DNA from: Sphingobacteriaceae bacterium DW12
GTDB lineage: Bacteria; Bacteroidota; Bacteroidia; Sphingobacteriales; Sphingobacteriaceae
Assembly: GCA_000783305.1 (NCBI GenBank)
Contig: JROE01000004.1
Coordinates: 682,001 to 746,000 of the forward strand
Length of the DNA stretch: 64,000 nucleotides
Direction: 5' to 3'
Shown here: in pieces, positions 17,622-28,000 of the stretch
How the letters are laid out: each line of letters opens with the position of its first letter
Numbering within the stretch: position 1 is the first letter of the stretch
Notes under the pieces: model-generated
Databases searched by the model: none
What the model was told of the DNA's origin: nothing
What the model saw: only the letters and a program-made list of their open reading frames with translations
Made by a program: the position numbers and the translations under genes

Positions 17622-18305
17622 ATGTTAGATATTCTCTATCAAGATGCCGAAATCATAGCCATCAATAAGCCCCACGGATTACTGGTCCACCAATCTTCCA
17701 TAGCCCGCGACGCTGATGTATTTGCTTTACAGCTTCTCCGGGACCAACTCCATCAAAAAGTATATCCTGCCCATCGCTTGGATAGAAAAACGGGCGGGAT
17801 CCTCCTTTTCTCCTTAACCAAAGAGATGGATCGCGCGCTGCAGTCACTTTTTCAAAACCGCAAAATGGACAAGTCTTACCTAGCAATTGTCAGAGGATTT
17901 ACCCAAGATAGCGGCGAGATAGACTATCCTCTAAAAAAAGACGATGGTGAAGAACAAGATGCACTGACCCTGTTTCGTACCCTCTCCCAGGTCGAAGTCG
18001 ACATCCCCTCCGGTAAATTTGAAACCTCCAGATACTCACTAGTCGAAGCCATCCCAGAGACAGGACGTATGCATCAATTGAGAAAACACTTTGCACACAT
18101 CTTCCATCCTATCCTAGGCGATAGACCACATGGGTGCAACAAACAAAACAAACTCTGGAAAGATAGATTTGGGATGGATACTATGATGCTGCATGCCTCC
18201 CGTCTAGCCTTTATTCACCCCAACAGTGGTCAACAGGTTACTATCGAAGCCCCGCTACTTCCCGAGTTTGAGCGAGTAATTTCCATTTTAAAGTTTCCCA
18301 AATAG
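17622..18305 (+). CDS. truC: TruC-like tRNA pseudouridine synthase
   Basis: 227 aa. The catalytic motif HRLDRKTGGILLFSL (residues about 48-62) contains the active Asp of the RluA/TruC family. GRMHQLRKHFAHIFHPILGD (about 146-165) is closest to TruC, which makes pseudouridine 65 in tRNA. No S4 domain is present, also as in TruC. The start at 17622 (MLDILYQDAEII) is chosen because the frame extends upstream inside the preceding gene without conserved sequence. 9 bases separate it from the next gene. Confidence 0.88.
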   Translation: MLDILYQDAEIIAINKPHGLLVHQSSIARDADVFALQLLRDQLHQKVYPAHRLDRKTGGILLFSLTKEMDRALQSLFQNRKMDKSYLAIVRGFTQDSGEIDYPLKKDDGEEQDALTLFRTLSQVEVDIPSGKFETSRYSLVEAIPETGRMHQLRKHFAHIFHPILGDRPHGCNKQNKLWKDRFGMDTMMLHASRLAFIHPNSGQQVTIEAPLLPEFERVISILKFPK

Positions 18306-18314
18306 AATCCCGTC

Positions 18315-19148
18315 ATGAATAGTTTTTTATTAGAGATTTTTTGTAGAATTGTGGGCATCAGTGCCGCATCGGGACTGGTACATCACCAATCACATCTGTA
18401 TTTAATAGCAGACAACAGTCAGTACATCTATGATTATGATATCAATACTCGAACACTCAACAAACATCCATTAGTCAAGTCTCCAAATATTAGTGAAACC
18501 AATGCGAAAAAAGACAAATTGGATCTCGAAGCCATCGGTATGCATCAAGACACCCTATTTCTCTTCGGTTCTGGTTCGACAACGAAGCGGAATACCCTTT
18601 TCCGCGTAACCTATACGGCGGACTTCCAAACCAAGCAACAAGACCTATACGAATGCTATCAACGGTTACAAAAAGAAGCACAAATATCTGCCGAAGACTT
18701 TAATATTGAAGGAGCAATCATTACCTCAGAACGAATACTTCTCTTCAACAGAGGAAATGGCCCTGCCAAGAAGAATGTGATCTTTGAAATCATCGGTTCG
18801 GACCTTAGTGGTACCATACGCTGGAAGGAAGTCCCTCTTCCTAAGATAAAAACAATCGAAACAGGTTTTACCGATGCAATCCTGCATGCTGGTCGCATCT
18901 ACTTTATTGCAGCTGCGGAAGATGCTAATTCGACATACTTAGACGGCGAAATTGGCGGCTCCATCTTCGGCATAATGGATGCAGAGAGCTTTGACATCGT
19001 TCAAACTATGGAAATATCTCAAACGCATAAGATGGAAGGCATTACCTTTTTGGAAGAAGATGAAAAGTCAATCCAATTCCTCCTATGCGAAGATCGAGAC
19101 GAAGACAATAAACTGACCGTAATCAGTAAACTCACCATATCTAAATAG
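18315..19148 (+). CDS. Uncharacterised beta-propeller-like protein (possibly DUF6929)
   Basis: 277 aa without a clear signal peptide. Repeated strand-like segments suggest a propeller: SGLVHHQSHLYLIADNS, LDLEAIGMHQDTLFLFGSGS, DFNIEGAIITSERILLFNRG, TGFTDAILHAGRIYFIAAAE and KMEGITFLEEDE. The spacing of LDLEAI, FNIEGA and KMEGIT recalls phytase-like or SdiA-regulated propellers and the DUF6929 family. It is the last gene of the 17243-19148 group. The function is unknown. Confidence 0.65.
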   Translation: MNSFLLEIFCRIVGISAASGLVHHQSHLYLIADNSQYIYDYDINTRTLNKHPLVKSPNISETNAKKDKLDLEAIGMHQDTLFLFGSGSTTKRNTLFRVTYTADFQTKQQDLYECYQRLQKEAQISAEDFNIEGAIITSERILLFNRGNGPAKKNVIFEIIGSDLSGTIRWKEVPLPKIKTIETGFTDAILHAGRIYFIAAAEDANSTYLDGEIGGSIFGIMDAESFDIVQTMEISQTHKMEGITFLEEDEKSIQFLLCEDRDEDNKLTVISKLTISK

Positions 19149-19196
19149 ACATTCGTTTAAAAACTCTTTATTCCCTTTTTTAATGGGTTTAATTTA

Positions 19197-19204
19197 TAAA
19201 TTTG
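19197..19204 (+). promoter_or_regulatory. -7 promoter element of gcvT
   Basis: TAAATTTG matches TAnnTTTG, 24 bases before the gcvT ATG. No TTTG at the -33 distance. Confidence 0.5.
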
Positions 19205-19228
19205 TACAGGAATTAAACTTGACTATTT

Positions 19229-20311
19229 ATGAGTAAAAATACGGCTCTTACCGAGCATCACATTGCATTAGGAGCAAAAATGGTCCCTTTTGCAGGTTTC
19301 AATATGCCTGTACAATATTCGGGGATTAATGACGAACATGAGACTGTACGCAAAGGCGTGGGAGTATTTGACGTAAGCCATATGGGTGAATTCATCGTAA
19401 AAGGTGAAGGAGCATTAGCCCTATTGCAGAAGGTCTCTTCTAATGACGTATCAAAATTATACGATGGAAAAGTTCAATACGCATATCTTCCCAATGAAGA
19501 TGGTGGTATCGTAGATGACTTCCTAACCTACCGCATAGATGAAAAAACTTACTTTCTAGTCGTCAATGCTTCCAATATTGAAAAAGATTGGCAATGGATA
19601 AGCAAGTACAATACTGCTGGAGTAGAGATGAAGAACATTTCCGACCAGACATCTCTATTTGCCGTCCAGGGTCCTAAAGCAGCAGAAGCTCTACAAGCAT
19701 TAACAGATATTGAACTAGCTCCTATGGAATATTATACTTTTGCCAAAGGAACATTTGCTGGTGTCGAGAATGTATTGATTTCGGCCACAGGTTATACTGG
19801 TGCCGGAGGGTTTGAGATTTACGTCGCCAACGAAGATGCACAAAAAGTATGGGATGCCATATTTGAAGCCGGTGCTTCATTCGGAATCAAGCCAATTGGA
19901 CTTGGGGCCCGTGACACACTTCGCCTAGAAATGGGATTCTGCTTATATGGGAATGACATTGACGATACGACATCACCACTAGCAGCGGGACTAGGCTGGG
20001 TTACTAAATTCACCAAAGACTTTGTAAACTCAGCAAACCTAAAAGCCCAAAAGGAAGCAGGTGTACCTCAAAAAATAGTCGGTTTTGAGATGATTGATAG
20101 AGGAATAGCTCGTCATGATTATCAAATTGTAGATGATACTGGAGAGGTTATTGGACGAGTAACATCGGGAACTCAATCTCCCTCACTCAAAAAATCCATT
20201 GGACTAGGCTATGTAAATAATGCGTTCACCAAAGAAGGTACAGAGTTTTTTATTCTCATCCGCAATCAAAAAGTAAAAGCAAAAGTTACCAAACCACCTT
20301 TTGTAAAATAA
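19229..20311 (+). CDS. gcvT: Glycine cleavage system aminomethyltransferase, T protein
   Basis: 360 aa, the usual length. It releases ammonia from aminomethyl-lipoyl GcvH and makes 5,10-methylene-tetrahydrofolate. Family landmarks in order are [16 protein letters not shown] (residues about 18-33), FDVSHMGEF (about 49-57), [13 protein letters not shown] (folate site, about 190), [19 protein letters not shown] (about 229) and [19 protein letters not shown] near the C-terminus. It stands alone, with its own promoter and terminator, 11.6 kb from gcvP. Confidence 0.97.
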   Translation: MSKNTALTEHHIALGAKMVPFAGFNMPVQYSGINDEHETVRKGVGVFDVSHMGEFIVKGEGALALLQKVSSNDVSKLYDGKVQYAYLPNEDGGIVDDFLTYRIDEKTYFLVVNASNIEKDWQWISKYNTAGVEMKNISDQTSLFAVQGPKAAEALQALTDIELAPMEYYTFAKGTFAGVENVLISATGYTGAGGFEIYVANEDAQKVWDAIFEAGASFGIKPIGLGARDTLRLEMGFCLYGNDIDDTTSPLAAGLGWVTKFTKDFVNSANLKAQKEAGVPQKIVGFEMIDRGIARHDYQIVDDTGEVIGRVTSGTQSPSLKKSIGLGYVNNAFTKEGTEFFILIRNQKVKAKVTKPPFVK

Positions 20312-20315
20312 TATT

Positions 20316-20350
20316 AAAAAAAGGGCTTAACGCAAGTTAAGCCCTTTTTT
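20316..20350. terminator. Terminator of gcvT
   Basis: Perfect stem AAAAAGGGCTTAAC/GTTAAGCCCTTTTT with a GCAA tetraloop. Its right arm covers the end of the convergent gene at 20337. Confidence 0.9.
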
Positions 20351-20585
20351 GTGTTCCTTTAGGTGATGTCTTCACTCCCCTTTTCTCCGCATCCTTATCC
20401 CTTATGACCGATTTGATTTTCTTGCTGAGTACTACCTTAAGATAGATAAGTACCACCAAAAAAGCGATAGCCAAACCAGCCGTCAACATATTTCCTGAAC
20501 GATAACCTTCGAAGCCACTATATGCCAGGAAAACGATTGCAAGGTTCAATACGATATTGAGAATAAAATATTTTGTCATGTTCAA
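20337..20585 (-). CDS. Small membrane protein (possibly DUF6358), 82 aa
   Basis: Two hydrophobic segments (residues about 5-23 and 32-52) precede a Lys/Arg-rich cytoplasmic tail ending KGTQKRA. The composition and the opening ILNIVLNLAIVFLAYSGFEGY resemble a small family found in Sphingobacteriaceae; the DUF number is from memory. The start could be the second Met (20579). It abuts the upstream gene with no gap and is the last of the rhodanese operon. Its stop lies within the gcvT terminator. Confidence 0.7.
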   Translation of the reverse strand: MNMTKYFILNIVLNLAIVFLAYSGFEGYRSGNMLTAGLAIAFLVVLIYLKVVLSKKIKSVIRDKDAEKRGVKTSPKGTQKRA

Positions 20586-20876
20586 TTATTTTTTTCCGAT
20601 TACTCTTTCCCGCAGTAGATAAAAATAAATTAATCCACCAATTATATTCAAAAAAACGACCAACAGCAGCATCCCAAGTCGTTCGCCATTGCTGATTCGG
20701 ACAGAAATCATAATCTCCCTTAAGACCAAAACTACCCATAGTAAGGAAAGCAACAGCGAGATGCTCATCAAAATGGGAAATATCCCAATTTGGAATACCT
20801 TAGAAAACAAGGTCGCACAATAAAAAGCAAGGCTAAACAAAAAAGCTTGTTTAGTTTGATGCTGTAGATGGTTCAT
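20586..20876 (-). CDS. Small membrane protein, 96 aa
   Basis: The start at 20876 (MNHLQHQTKQ) lies 4 bases after the rhodanese stop. A longer in-frame extension would run inside the rhodanese gene and is rejected. Three hydrophobic segments are visible, about residues 12-33, 35-53 and 66-88, with a basic C-terminus. The family is not recognised. The rhodanese partner suggests a shared but unknown envelope or sulfur-related role; this is inference from position only. Confidence 0.7.
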   Translation of the reverse strand: MNHLQHQTKQAFLFSLAFYCATLFSKVFQIGIFPILMSISLLLSLLWVVLVLREIMISVRISNGERLGMLLLVVFLNIIGGLIYFYLLRERVIGKK

Positions 20877-20880
20877 GTAT

Positions 20881-21195
20881 CTAGTAAACGTCCAATTCGG
20901 GATCGATTTCCTCTTTCCAGGCCAATATACCGCCCTGCAGATTTGCCAGATTATCAAACCCTTGCTGCTCTAATACCATAACCGCCTGCGCACTGCGCTT
21001 TCCACTTCTACATTGCACGATCACCGGTTTATCTTTTGCAATCTTGCCGGATTCGATAAGAATTCCCGACAACGGAATATTAAGCCCGCCCAAATTAGAA
21101 ACCTCATACTCAAAAGTCTCCCGGACGTCAATAAGCTGAAAATCCTCGTTGTTATCCATTTTTTGCTTTAATTCAGCAACACTAACTTCTTTCAT
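20881..21195 (-). CDS. Rhodanese-like domain protein
   Basis: 104 aa, a single-domain cytoplasmic rhodanese. FQLIDVRETFEYEVSNL gives the family opening. The active loop IVQCRSGKRSA (about residues 60-70) carries the Cys that forms the persulfide. The C-terminal LQGGILAWKEE is typical. Substrate unknown. First gene of a three-gene unit, with a consensus promoter upstream. Confidence 0.92.
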   Translation of the reverse strand: MKEVSVAELKQKMDNNEDFQLIDVRETFEYEVSNLGGLNIPLSGILIESGKIAKDKPVIVQCRSGKRSAQAVMVLEQQGFDNLANLQGGILAWKEEIDPELDVY

Positions 21196-21215
21196 TTTCT
21201 TTCGTTATTATACAT

Positions 21216-21246
21216 CAAACTTAGATAAAATGCTTTGCATTCACAA
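21216..21246 (-). promoter_or_regulatory. Promoter of the rhodanese operon
   Basis: Minus strand: TTTG (21243-21246), 19 bases, TAAGTTTG (21216-21223). This is the best full match to TTTG-N19-21-TAnnTTTG in the window. The -7 element is 20 bases before the ATG. Confidence 0.75.
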
Positions 21247-21479
21247 ACCGAACATGCGCTAGCTATATATCCCAACAGCAATCCGTACAGAGACACATTA
21301 TTCATCAACGAAAGCTTATCATTCGCAAAATGAACCCACTCCATCCGAAAAAAAACAAAAATACCTTCCTCTGTTGCTCTTGCAATCCCATACTCTTACA
21401 ATACGTGGCTTTTCGGAGACAATCGAAACCTCCCTATAACCAAATAATACGTATCTTGTCCACATAAAATGTCCATATT

Positions 21480-22790
21480 ATGAAGAGAATTGTGCCCTTT
21501 TTATGCGGTTTAGTGTCCTGCACTACCCTCACTTCTAATGCCCAAGACAACGGTACTATCAATGTAGAAAAATCTTACATCACCACTATTCTACAAACCC
21601 TCGCCGCCGATGAGATGAGAGGGCGCTCCGCATTGTCTACAGATATTGAAAAGGCAGCAGACTACATTGCCAGCGAATTTCAAAACATTGGATTAACGCC
21701 TTATCAAGAGCAAAATTATAGACAGACCTTTCAAGTACAAAAAATAACCCCCACCACCCTGTCCTTTAATAGCGGAGGGCAGCCAATTTCTGATGACAAA
21801 CTGCTCGTCATCAGCCGCCAATCACAATTAGACTGGAATCAAACTTCTGGTATCCCATCCTTGGAGATTCCCGAGGGGGCAAACTTTTCCGAGGAGTTTC
21901 GTAAAATTGTCCAAGGTTCATATAAACAAGCAATTGTCAAGGTCCATCCTTCCTTTGCCAATTATTTCACGCGTTTCAAAAAAATATACGGAAAAGAGAG
22001 TCTCGTCACCGTGGGAGATCCTATATCTACCAACAGCTTCGTTTTTATTTTAGACGAAGCCCCCGTCAAAGATTTCGAACTACATTTTAAAAACAACACA
22101 GAGACCGTCTCCCTTTTTAATATTGCCGGCATTCTTCCTGGCAAATCAAAAGCCAATGAATTTGTTATCTTCTCTGCCCATTACGACCATATCGGCATAC
22201 TGGACGCCGAGGGGCAGGACTCTATCGCCAATGGAGCTGACGATGATGCCTCAGGTGTCACAGCGATGATTGCACTCGCCAAGCACTTCAAGCAAAAAGC
22301 AGATAACGAACGCACACTTCTATTCGTGGCTTTTACTGGAGAAGAAATCGGCATGTATGGTTCCACCTATTTTTCCAAAAAGATTAATCCAGAATCCGTC
22401 ACAGCCATGATCAACATGGAAATGATTGGCAAAGATTCTAAGTTTGGTCCCAACACCATGTATATCACAGGATATGATCAATCCAATCTTGGTAGACTAA
22501 TGCAAGAAAATCTAAAGGGTTCCAAATTTAAATTTTATGCCGATCCTTATCCCAAGCAAAATCTTTTCTATAGAAGTGACAATGCTGTCCTAGCCGCACA
22601 AGGAGTTCCTGCCCATTCATTCTCAACATCACAAATGGACCAAGACCATTACTATCATACTGTTAAAGATGAAGTTTCAACCTTGAATATAGACAATATT
22701 AAAGCGAGTATAGAAGCCATTGCTATTGGCACCACAGGTATTATAATGGGAGTACAGACACCTAGTAGAGTAGAGAAATTAAGAGATTAA
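21480..22790 (+). CDS. Secreted M28 family zinc peptidase
   Basis: 436 aa with a signal peptide ending TSNAQ (about residue 21). The M28 core is complete. FSAHYDHIG (about 235) gives the first zinc His and Asp, GADDDASGVTAM (about 254) the bridging Asp, and FTGEEIGMYGS (about 287) the catalytic Glu pair. DQDHYYHTVKDE near residue 393 carries the last zinc His. M28 enzymes of this type are aminopeptidases acting in the periplasm or outside the cell. The stop interlocks with that of the convergent gene at 22787. TATCTTG, a base short of the -7 consensus, lies near 21452. Confidence 0.92.
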   Translation: MKRIVPFLCGLVSCTTLTSNAQDNGTINVEKSYITTILQTLAADEMRGRSALSTDIEKAADYIASEFQNIGLTPYQEQNYRQTFQVQKITPTTLSFNSGGQPISDDKLLVISRQSQLDWNQTSGIPSLEIPEGANFSEEFRKIVQGSYKQAIVKVHPSFANYFTRFKKIYGKESLVTVGDPISTNSFVFILDEAPVKDFELHFKNNTETVSLFNIAGILPGKSKANEFVIFSAHYDHIGILDAEGQDSIANGADDDASGVTAMIALAKHFKQKADNERTLLFVAFTGEEIGMYGSTYFSKKINPESVTAMINMEMIGKDSKFGPNTMYITGYDQSNLGRLMQENLKGSKFKFYADPYPKQNLFYRSDNAVLAAQGVPAHSFSTSQMDQDHYYHTVKDEVSTLNIDNIKASIEAIAIGTTGIIMGVQTPSRVEKLRD

Positions 22791-23359
22791 CGTTCTTCTT
22801 CGATCCAAATGTAGGAACCACCAGTAAATGCTATTTTAAAAAAACCGGACTCCGTTGTTACAAATAGCTGAGGCCCCAAAGGGGTTAGACCTGTCGTTTG
22901 AAGATTTGGAACAGAAGATATTAGGATGCGCTCACCCTTTGCTTTCCATTTTTCATATGGCGACTGCACAATTACAGCTCTCCGCCTATCATCTAATACA
23001 ACAATATCCAACAAATGGGAATATGATATAAGCAAGTCTTGATCGATAGCCCCAGCGATGATATTGACAGCTTTATGGTGATTTGCCACAAGATAGTCAA
23101 GTGCAGCTTTTAGAAAGGAACTATCAATAGCGTGCAGCTTTGTATGGGCTTGTATATCGAGATTATAAATCGCCTCATGCAAAAACAAGACATCCACCTT
23201 AATCCCTCGACTTTCCAATGCATCGTAATCAGCATCACTCACGATAACGGTCGGGCTCCATTCCAACAGCTGTCCAAGAGACTCATCATCTATTCTATCC
23301 AATTGATGGACTACGAGTGCGGGTTCTTGATTTTCCCTAACAATATGGTGGGAGGACAT
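22787..23359 (-). CDS. Uncharacterised 190-aa protein, possibly thiamine pyrophosphokinase-like
   Basis: Begins MSSHHIVRENQEPALVVHQ. The first half is organised like a nucleotide-handling domain, with VIVSDADYDALESRGIKVD and a VNIIAGAIDQDLLISYSHL segment. These loosely recall the Asp-rich and GxxDH regions of thiamine pyrophosphokinase. The second half has strand-like segments (LDIVVLDDRRRAVIVQS, GPQLFVTTESGFFKIAF). The enzyme call is weak, because the classic GDLDS-type motif is absent. It starts 1 base after the M20 peptidase stop and is the last gene of the secA-SPOR-M20 run. Confidence 0.7.
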   Translation of the reverse strand: MSSHHIVRENQEPALVVHQLDRIDDESLGQLLEWSPTVIVSDADYDALESRGIKVDVLFLHEAIYNLDIQAHTKLHAIDSSFLKAALDYLVANHHKAVNIIAGAIDQDLLISYSHLLDIVVLDDRRRAVIVQSPYEKWKAKGERILISSVPNLQTTGLTPLGPQLFVTTESGFFKIAFTGGSYIWIEEER

Positions 23360-23360
23360 C

Positions 23361-24551
23361 TTAGTTGCCCAGTTTGCGAAGTGCGATAAAGGCCATTAGT
23401 CCAGCACCAATTTCGAGAGACTGCTCATCGATATCAAATGTCGGTGTATGTACCGCCGAATTGATTCCTTTTTCAGCATTTCCCGTTCCCAGCCGATAGA
23501 AGCAAGCCTTCGCCTCTTGTGAATAGTATGAAAAATCCTCTGCAGCGGGCCAAAGGTCCAATTCAACGACATTCTCTTTGCCCAAATACTCCTCTGCAAG
23601 TACTCTGGCTTGATGTGTCGTTTGCTCCTCATTGATTAAAAATGGATATCCCTTCCTAACCTCAAAATCGCATATCGCACCCATACTCTCTGCGATACCT
23701 ACTGCCATCTTCACCATGCTTTGGTGAGCTTGAGCTCGCCATTTCTCATCAAACGTTCGAAATGTTCCTTCAAGGTAGACCTCGTCGGGGATTACGTTCG
23801 TAGCTCCATTAGCTTGTACCTTACCCCAAGAAAGCACGGTTGGCGTACGCGGATCTGCTACCCGACTAACAACCTGCTGAAGAGCTGTAACAATGTGCGC
23901 CATTATCACGATAGGGTCAACATTCAGATGAGGGTGCGCACCGTGCCCCCCTTTACCCTTGATCGTCATGAACAGCTCGTCACAAGAAGCCATGTATTTT
24001 CCGGCTCTAAATCCAACCTTTCCTGTTTCGATAAAAGGCATCACATGCTGTCCTATGACTGATTTGGGCGTTGGGTTTTCTAATACCCCCTCTTTTATCA
24101 TTAATGACGCCCCTCCTGGTAATCGTTCCTCTCCTGGTTGAAAAATAAACTTCACCGTACCACCAAATTGTGACCTCAATCGATTCAAAATCATAGCCAC
24201 TCCTAAAAGCGAAGATGTATGAGCATCGTGTCCGCAAGCGTGCATAACTCCGGCATTTGATGAACCATAGACCCTTCCTTCCACCTCCTGGATGGGTAAA
24301 GCATCTATATCCGCGCGCAGTGCAATCACCTCATCTCCCTCCAAATCCCCCTTTAACAGCGCAACGATTCCCGTCGTCGCCATCGTCTCAAAAGGAATAT
24401 CCAATTCCGCGAGCTGCGATTTTATATACGCGGAGGTATTATACTCCTCAAATGAAAGTTCGGGATGACGATGGAGATGTCTTCTGGTAACAATGATTTG
24501 CGCTAATAATTCCTCTGCTAATCCTTTTACTTGTTCCTTCGAAATAGACAT
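23361..24551 (-). CDS. M20 family metallopeptidase / amidohydrolase
   Basis: 396 aa, a normal length for M20D amidohydrolases (N-acyl amino acid hydrolase or hippurate hydrolase type). Metal-site residues lie in LRADIDALPI (about 78-87), MHACGHDAHTS (about 103-113) and FQPGEERLPGG (about 136-146). The lid dimerisation domain begins near KGKGGHGAHPHLNVDP, and the late zinc His is in NSAVHTPTFDID near the C-terminus. Cytoplasmic, no signal peptide. The natural acyl substrate cannot be read from sequence. It follows the SPOR gene by 12 bases. Confidence 0.93.
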   Translation of the reverse strand: MSISKEQVKGLAEELLAQIIVTRRHLHRHPELSFEEYNTSAYIKSQLAELDIPFETMATTGIVALLKGDLEGDEVIALRADIDALPIQEVEGRVYGSSNAGVMHACGHDAHTSSLLGVAMILNRLRSQFGGTVKFIFQPGEERLPGGASLMIKEGVLENPTPKSVIGQHVMPFIETGKVGFRAGKYMASCDELFMTIKGKGGHGAHPHLNVDPIVIMAHIVTALQQVVSRVADPRTPTVLSWGKVQANGATNVIPDEVYLEGTFRTFDEKWRAQAHQSMVKMAVGIAESMGAICDFEVRKGYPFLINEEQTTHQARVLAEEYLGKENVVELDLWPAAEDFSYYSQEAKACFYRLGTGNAEKGINSAVHTPTFDIDEQSLEIGAGLMAFIALRKLGN

Positions 24552-24563
24552 ATTTTACTTACA

Positions 24564-25025
24564 TTAACGATATACGTAGACGTCTTCGGTAAAGACGAAA
24601 ACGTTATCAAATTGAGATCTCAATATTCGCATCAAATTATTTGCCTCTGCGCGACTTTCGAAATCACCGACTTTCACACGATAATTGGGTTCATCGTAGT
24701 TGACGTAGGCATCATAATCTTTATATAAATTCCTGAATCGGCCCTGCTCAGCATATGCTTCACTACGGTTAGGTCCAGAAAAAATCTGTACTCTAAATCC
24801 GCGAACTTTAACCCGCTTCATCTTAGACTTGTCCACGGCAGTCATACGACCTATAGCGACTGTCTTTTTATCAAGAGAGGGATTAATACCTTCCTCCGAT
24901 CTATACTCCTGCAGGATAGATATTAAAGAGTCCTTTAAGACCTCTACCTGTCCAGATTGTTGGGCTTTGGCCAACGTTGCAGATCCATAAACCAAGATAA
25001 ATAGTATTAATCCCTTTTTATACAT
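24564..25025 (-). CDS. SPOR domain secreted protein
   Basis: 153 aa with a signal peptide (MYKKGLILFILVYGSATLAKAQ). The SPOR domain occupies residues about 75-150: VRGFRVQIFSGPNRSEA, YVNYDEPNYRVKVGDF and ANNLMRILRSQF. SPOR domains bind glycan strands lacking stem peptides, usually at division sites. It starts 25 bases after the secA stop and is probably co-transcribed with it. Confidence 0.9.
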   Translation of the reverse strand: MYKKGLILFILVYGSATLAKAQQSGQVEVLKDSLISILQEYRSEEGINPSLDKKTVAIGRMTAVDKSKMKRVKVRGFRVQIFSGPNRSEAYAEQGRFRNLYKDYDAYVNYDEPNYRVKVGDFESRAEANNLMRILRSQFDNVFVFTEDVYVYR

Positions 25026-25050
25026 GTTGTATTTTTTTGTTAAACAAAGA

Positions 25051-28000
25051 TTAACTGTTCTTTCCGTGGCAGTTTTTATACTTCATTCCTGAGCCACAAG
25101 GACAGTCATCATTTCTTCCAACGGTCACTTCTTTACGGATAGGCTGTGTTACCACCGCTTCTCTCGTATCATGTTGATCTTCATCACTTACACCTGTAGG
25201 AGACGTCAATTCAGCCTTAGACGCCACTACCCTTGCCGGTTGAGCTGGTACTGGACGAGCCTCGGAAACATCTTGAGCTTGTTGTCCAGGGATTTCTCCT
25301 TTGAACAAGAAACCAACAATCTCTTTGTTCATCGAAGCGAGCATCGATTTGAACAATGAATAGGCTTCCATTTTATAAATAATGATAGGATCCTTCTGTT
25401 CATAAACCGCGTTTTGAACAGATTGTTTCAAATCATCCATTTCCCGAAGGTGCTCTTTCCAAGCCTCATCAATCAAAGCCAATACAATTCCCTTTTCAAA
25501 AGATTTGAAAACCTCACGACCGTTGGTCTCAATTGCTTTCTTCAAGTTGGTAGAGACCTGTATACCGCGAATCCCGTCAGTAAAAGGGACAACGACATTT
25601 TCGATTACATTTCCACGTTCAGCAAATACACTTGACAACACCGGAAGCGTTTGCGCTCCGATTTGCAAAGCCTTTTCGTGATAGTGAGCGATTACTTGAT
25701 CGAAAAGACGATCAGTCAACGTTGCAATATTATTTTGGGCAAATTCCTCTTTACTAATCTCTGGATCGATGGCAAACAAGCGAATTACTTCTATCTGGAA
25801 TTCTTCATAAGTACCGCCCTCTTTTGCCTCACTAACGATATCTTCGACTACATCAAAAATTGTATTGTTCAAGTCTACATCCAAACGTTCACCAAACAGT
25901 GCATTTTTACGCTTTGTGTAGATTACTGTACGCTGAGAATTCATAACGTCGTCATATTCCAAAAGACGTTTACGAATACCAAAGTTATTCTCTTCCACTT
26001 TTCGCTGCGCTCGCTCAATAGATTTGGTCAACATGCTATGTTGCATCTCTTCACCCTCTTCAACCCCCATCTTCACCATGATGTTTGAAATTCGCTCCGA
26101 AGCAAATAACCGCATCAAGTTATCCTCCAAAGAAACGAAAAATTGAGAAGACCCTGGATCACCTTGACGACCCGCACGACCTCTCAACTGGCGGTCAACA
26201 CGTCGTGATTCGTGGCGCTCAGTACCAATAATAGCAAGACCCCCTGCATTAATGACCTCTTCAGTCAACTTAATATCCGTACCACGACCTGCCATATTCG
26301 TCGCGATGGTAACCGTACCTGGCTTACCCGCCTCAGCAACGATATCGGCCTCCTTTTGGTGAAGCTTCGCATTCAATACATTATGCTTGATACCGCGCAT
26401 CTTCAACATACGGCTTAGCAATTCCGAGATTTCTACAGATGTAGTACCCACCAATACCGGGCGCCCCGCTTCTGTCAATCGTTGTATCTCCATCGCTACA
26501 GCATTGTACTTCTCACGAGCTGTGCGGTAGATTAAGTCATTGCGGTCTTCTCGTTGGATTTGTCTGTTAGTAGGAATCTCGACCACATCCAGTTTATAGA
26601 TTTCCCAAAGCTCTCCCGCTTCAGTAGAAGCAGTACCGGTCATACCAGACAACTTGTGGTACATACGGAAATAGTTCTGTAAAGTAATCGTCGCATACGT
26701 TTGAGTAGCATCTTCTACTTTTACATTCTCCTTCGCTTCAATCGCTTGATGCAACCCATCGGAGTAACGACGACCATCCATGATACGTCCTGTCTGCTCA
26801 TCAACGATTTTTACCTTACCCTCGTCAACGATATATTGATCATCTATTTCAAAAAGCGTATAAGCCTTTAATAATTGATTAATGGAGTGGATACGTTCCG
26901 ATTTAACGGCGTAGTCACGCAACATTTCTTCTTTTTTATTCACCTTCTCTTCGGCAGAAAGTTCGGATTTCTCGATTTCGGCAATTTCAGTCCCCACATC
27001 TGGAAGAATAAAGAAACTAGGATCCTCCCCAGAAGCAGTAATCAATTCAATCCCCTTATCCGTCAACTCTACTTGATTATTCTTTTCGTCGATTACAAAG
27101 AAAAGCTCTTTATCCACTTTAGGCATCTGGCGGTTTTGTTCCGCCATATAATAGTTTTCGGCCTTTTGCAAAACCTGTCTATTCGCCCCTTCGCTCAAGA
27201 ATTTAATCAATGCCTTATTCTTAGGAAGACCTCTATAGGCCCTAAGCAAAGACATTCCCCCAGATTCTGGATCTGTACTGCCTGCATTAATGGCCTTCTT
27301 CGCATCATTAAGGACCGTATTGATATAGTTCTTTTGAGCATTTACCAAGCGTTCGATTCTTGGTTTCAATTGATAAAATTCGTGTTCGTCTCCTCTAGGG
27401 ATTGGTCCAGATATAATCAATGGTGTCCGGGCATCATCAATCAATACCGAATCCACCTCATCAATCATGGCATAGTGCAACTTCCCTTGTACCAATGCAT
27501 CCGGAGACTGTGTCATGTTGTCACGTAAATAGTCAAATCCGAATTCATTGTTCGTACCGTACACAATATCCGAAGCGTATGCTTTACGACGTTGCGGCGA
27601 GTTAGGCTGATGCTTATCTATACAGTCTACGCTAAGACCATGGAACTCAAACAATGGTCCGTTCCATTCAGAGTCACGTCGAGCTAGATAATCATTCACC
27701 GTTACGATATGTACACCTTGGCCCGAAAGTGCATTCAAATAAGTAGGCAATGTCCCAACGAGCGTCTTACCCTCACCCGTAGACATTTCAGCAATCTTAC
27801 CTTCATGTAACACGATACCACCAATCAGCTGTACATCGTAGTGAACCATGTTCCACTTTACCTCCGTACCCGCAGCGATCCAAGTATTGCTCCAAAAGGC
27901 CTTATCGCCATCTATTGTGACATTCGGTTTGCGAGATGCCAATTCACGGTCAAAATCTGAAGCAGTCACTTCTATTTTACTGTTCTCTGTAAAACGTCTT

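Noticed and set aside
26875..27528. 217-codon open frame opposite secA
   Set aside because: Lies wholly within secA on the other strand, has no recognisable domain, and looks like the complement of a well-conserved gene.
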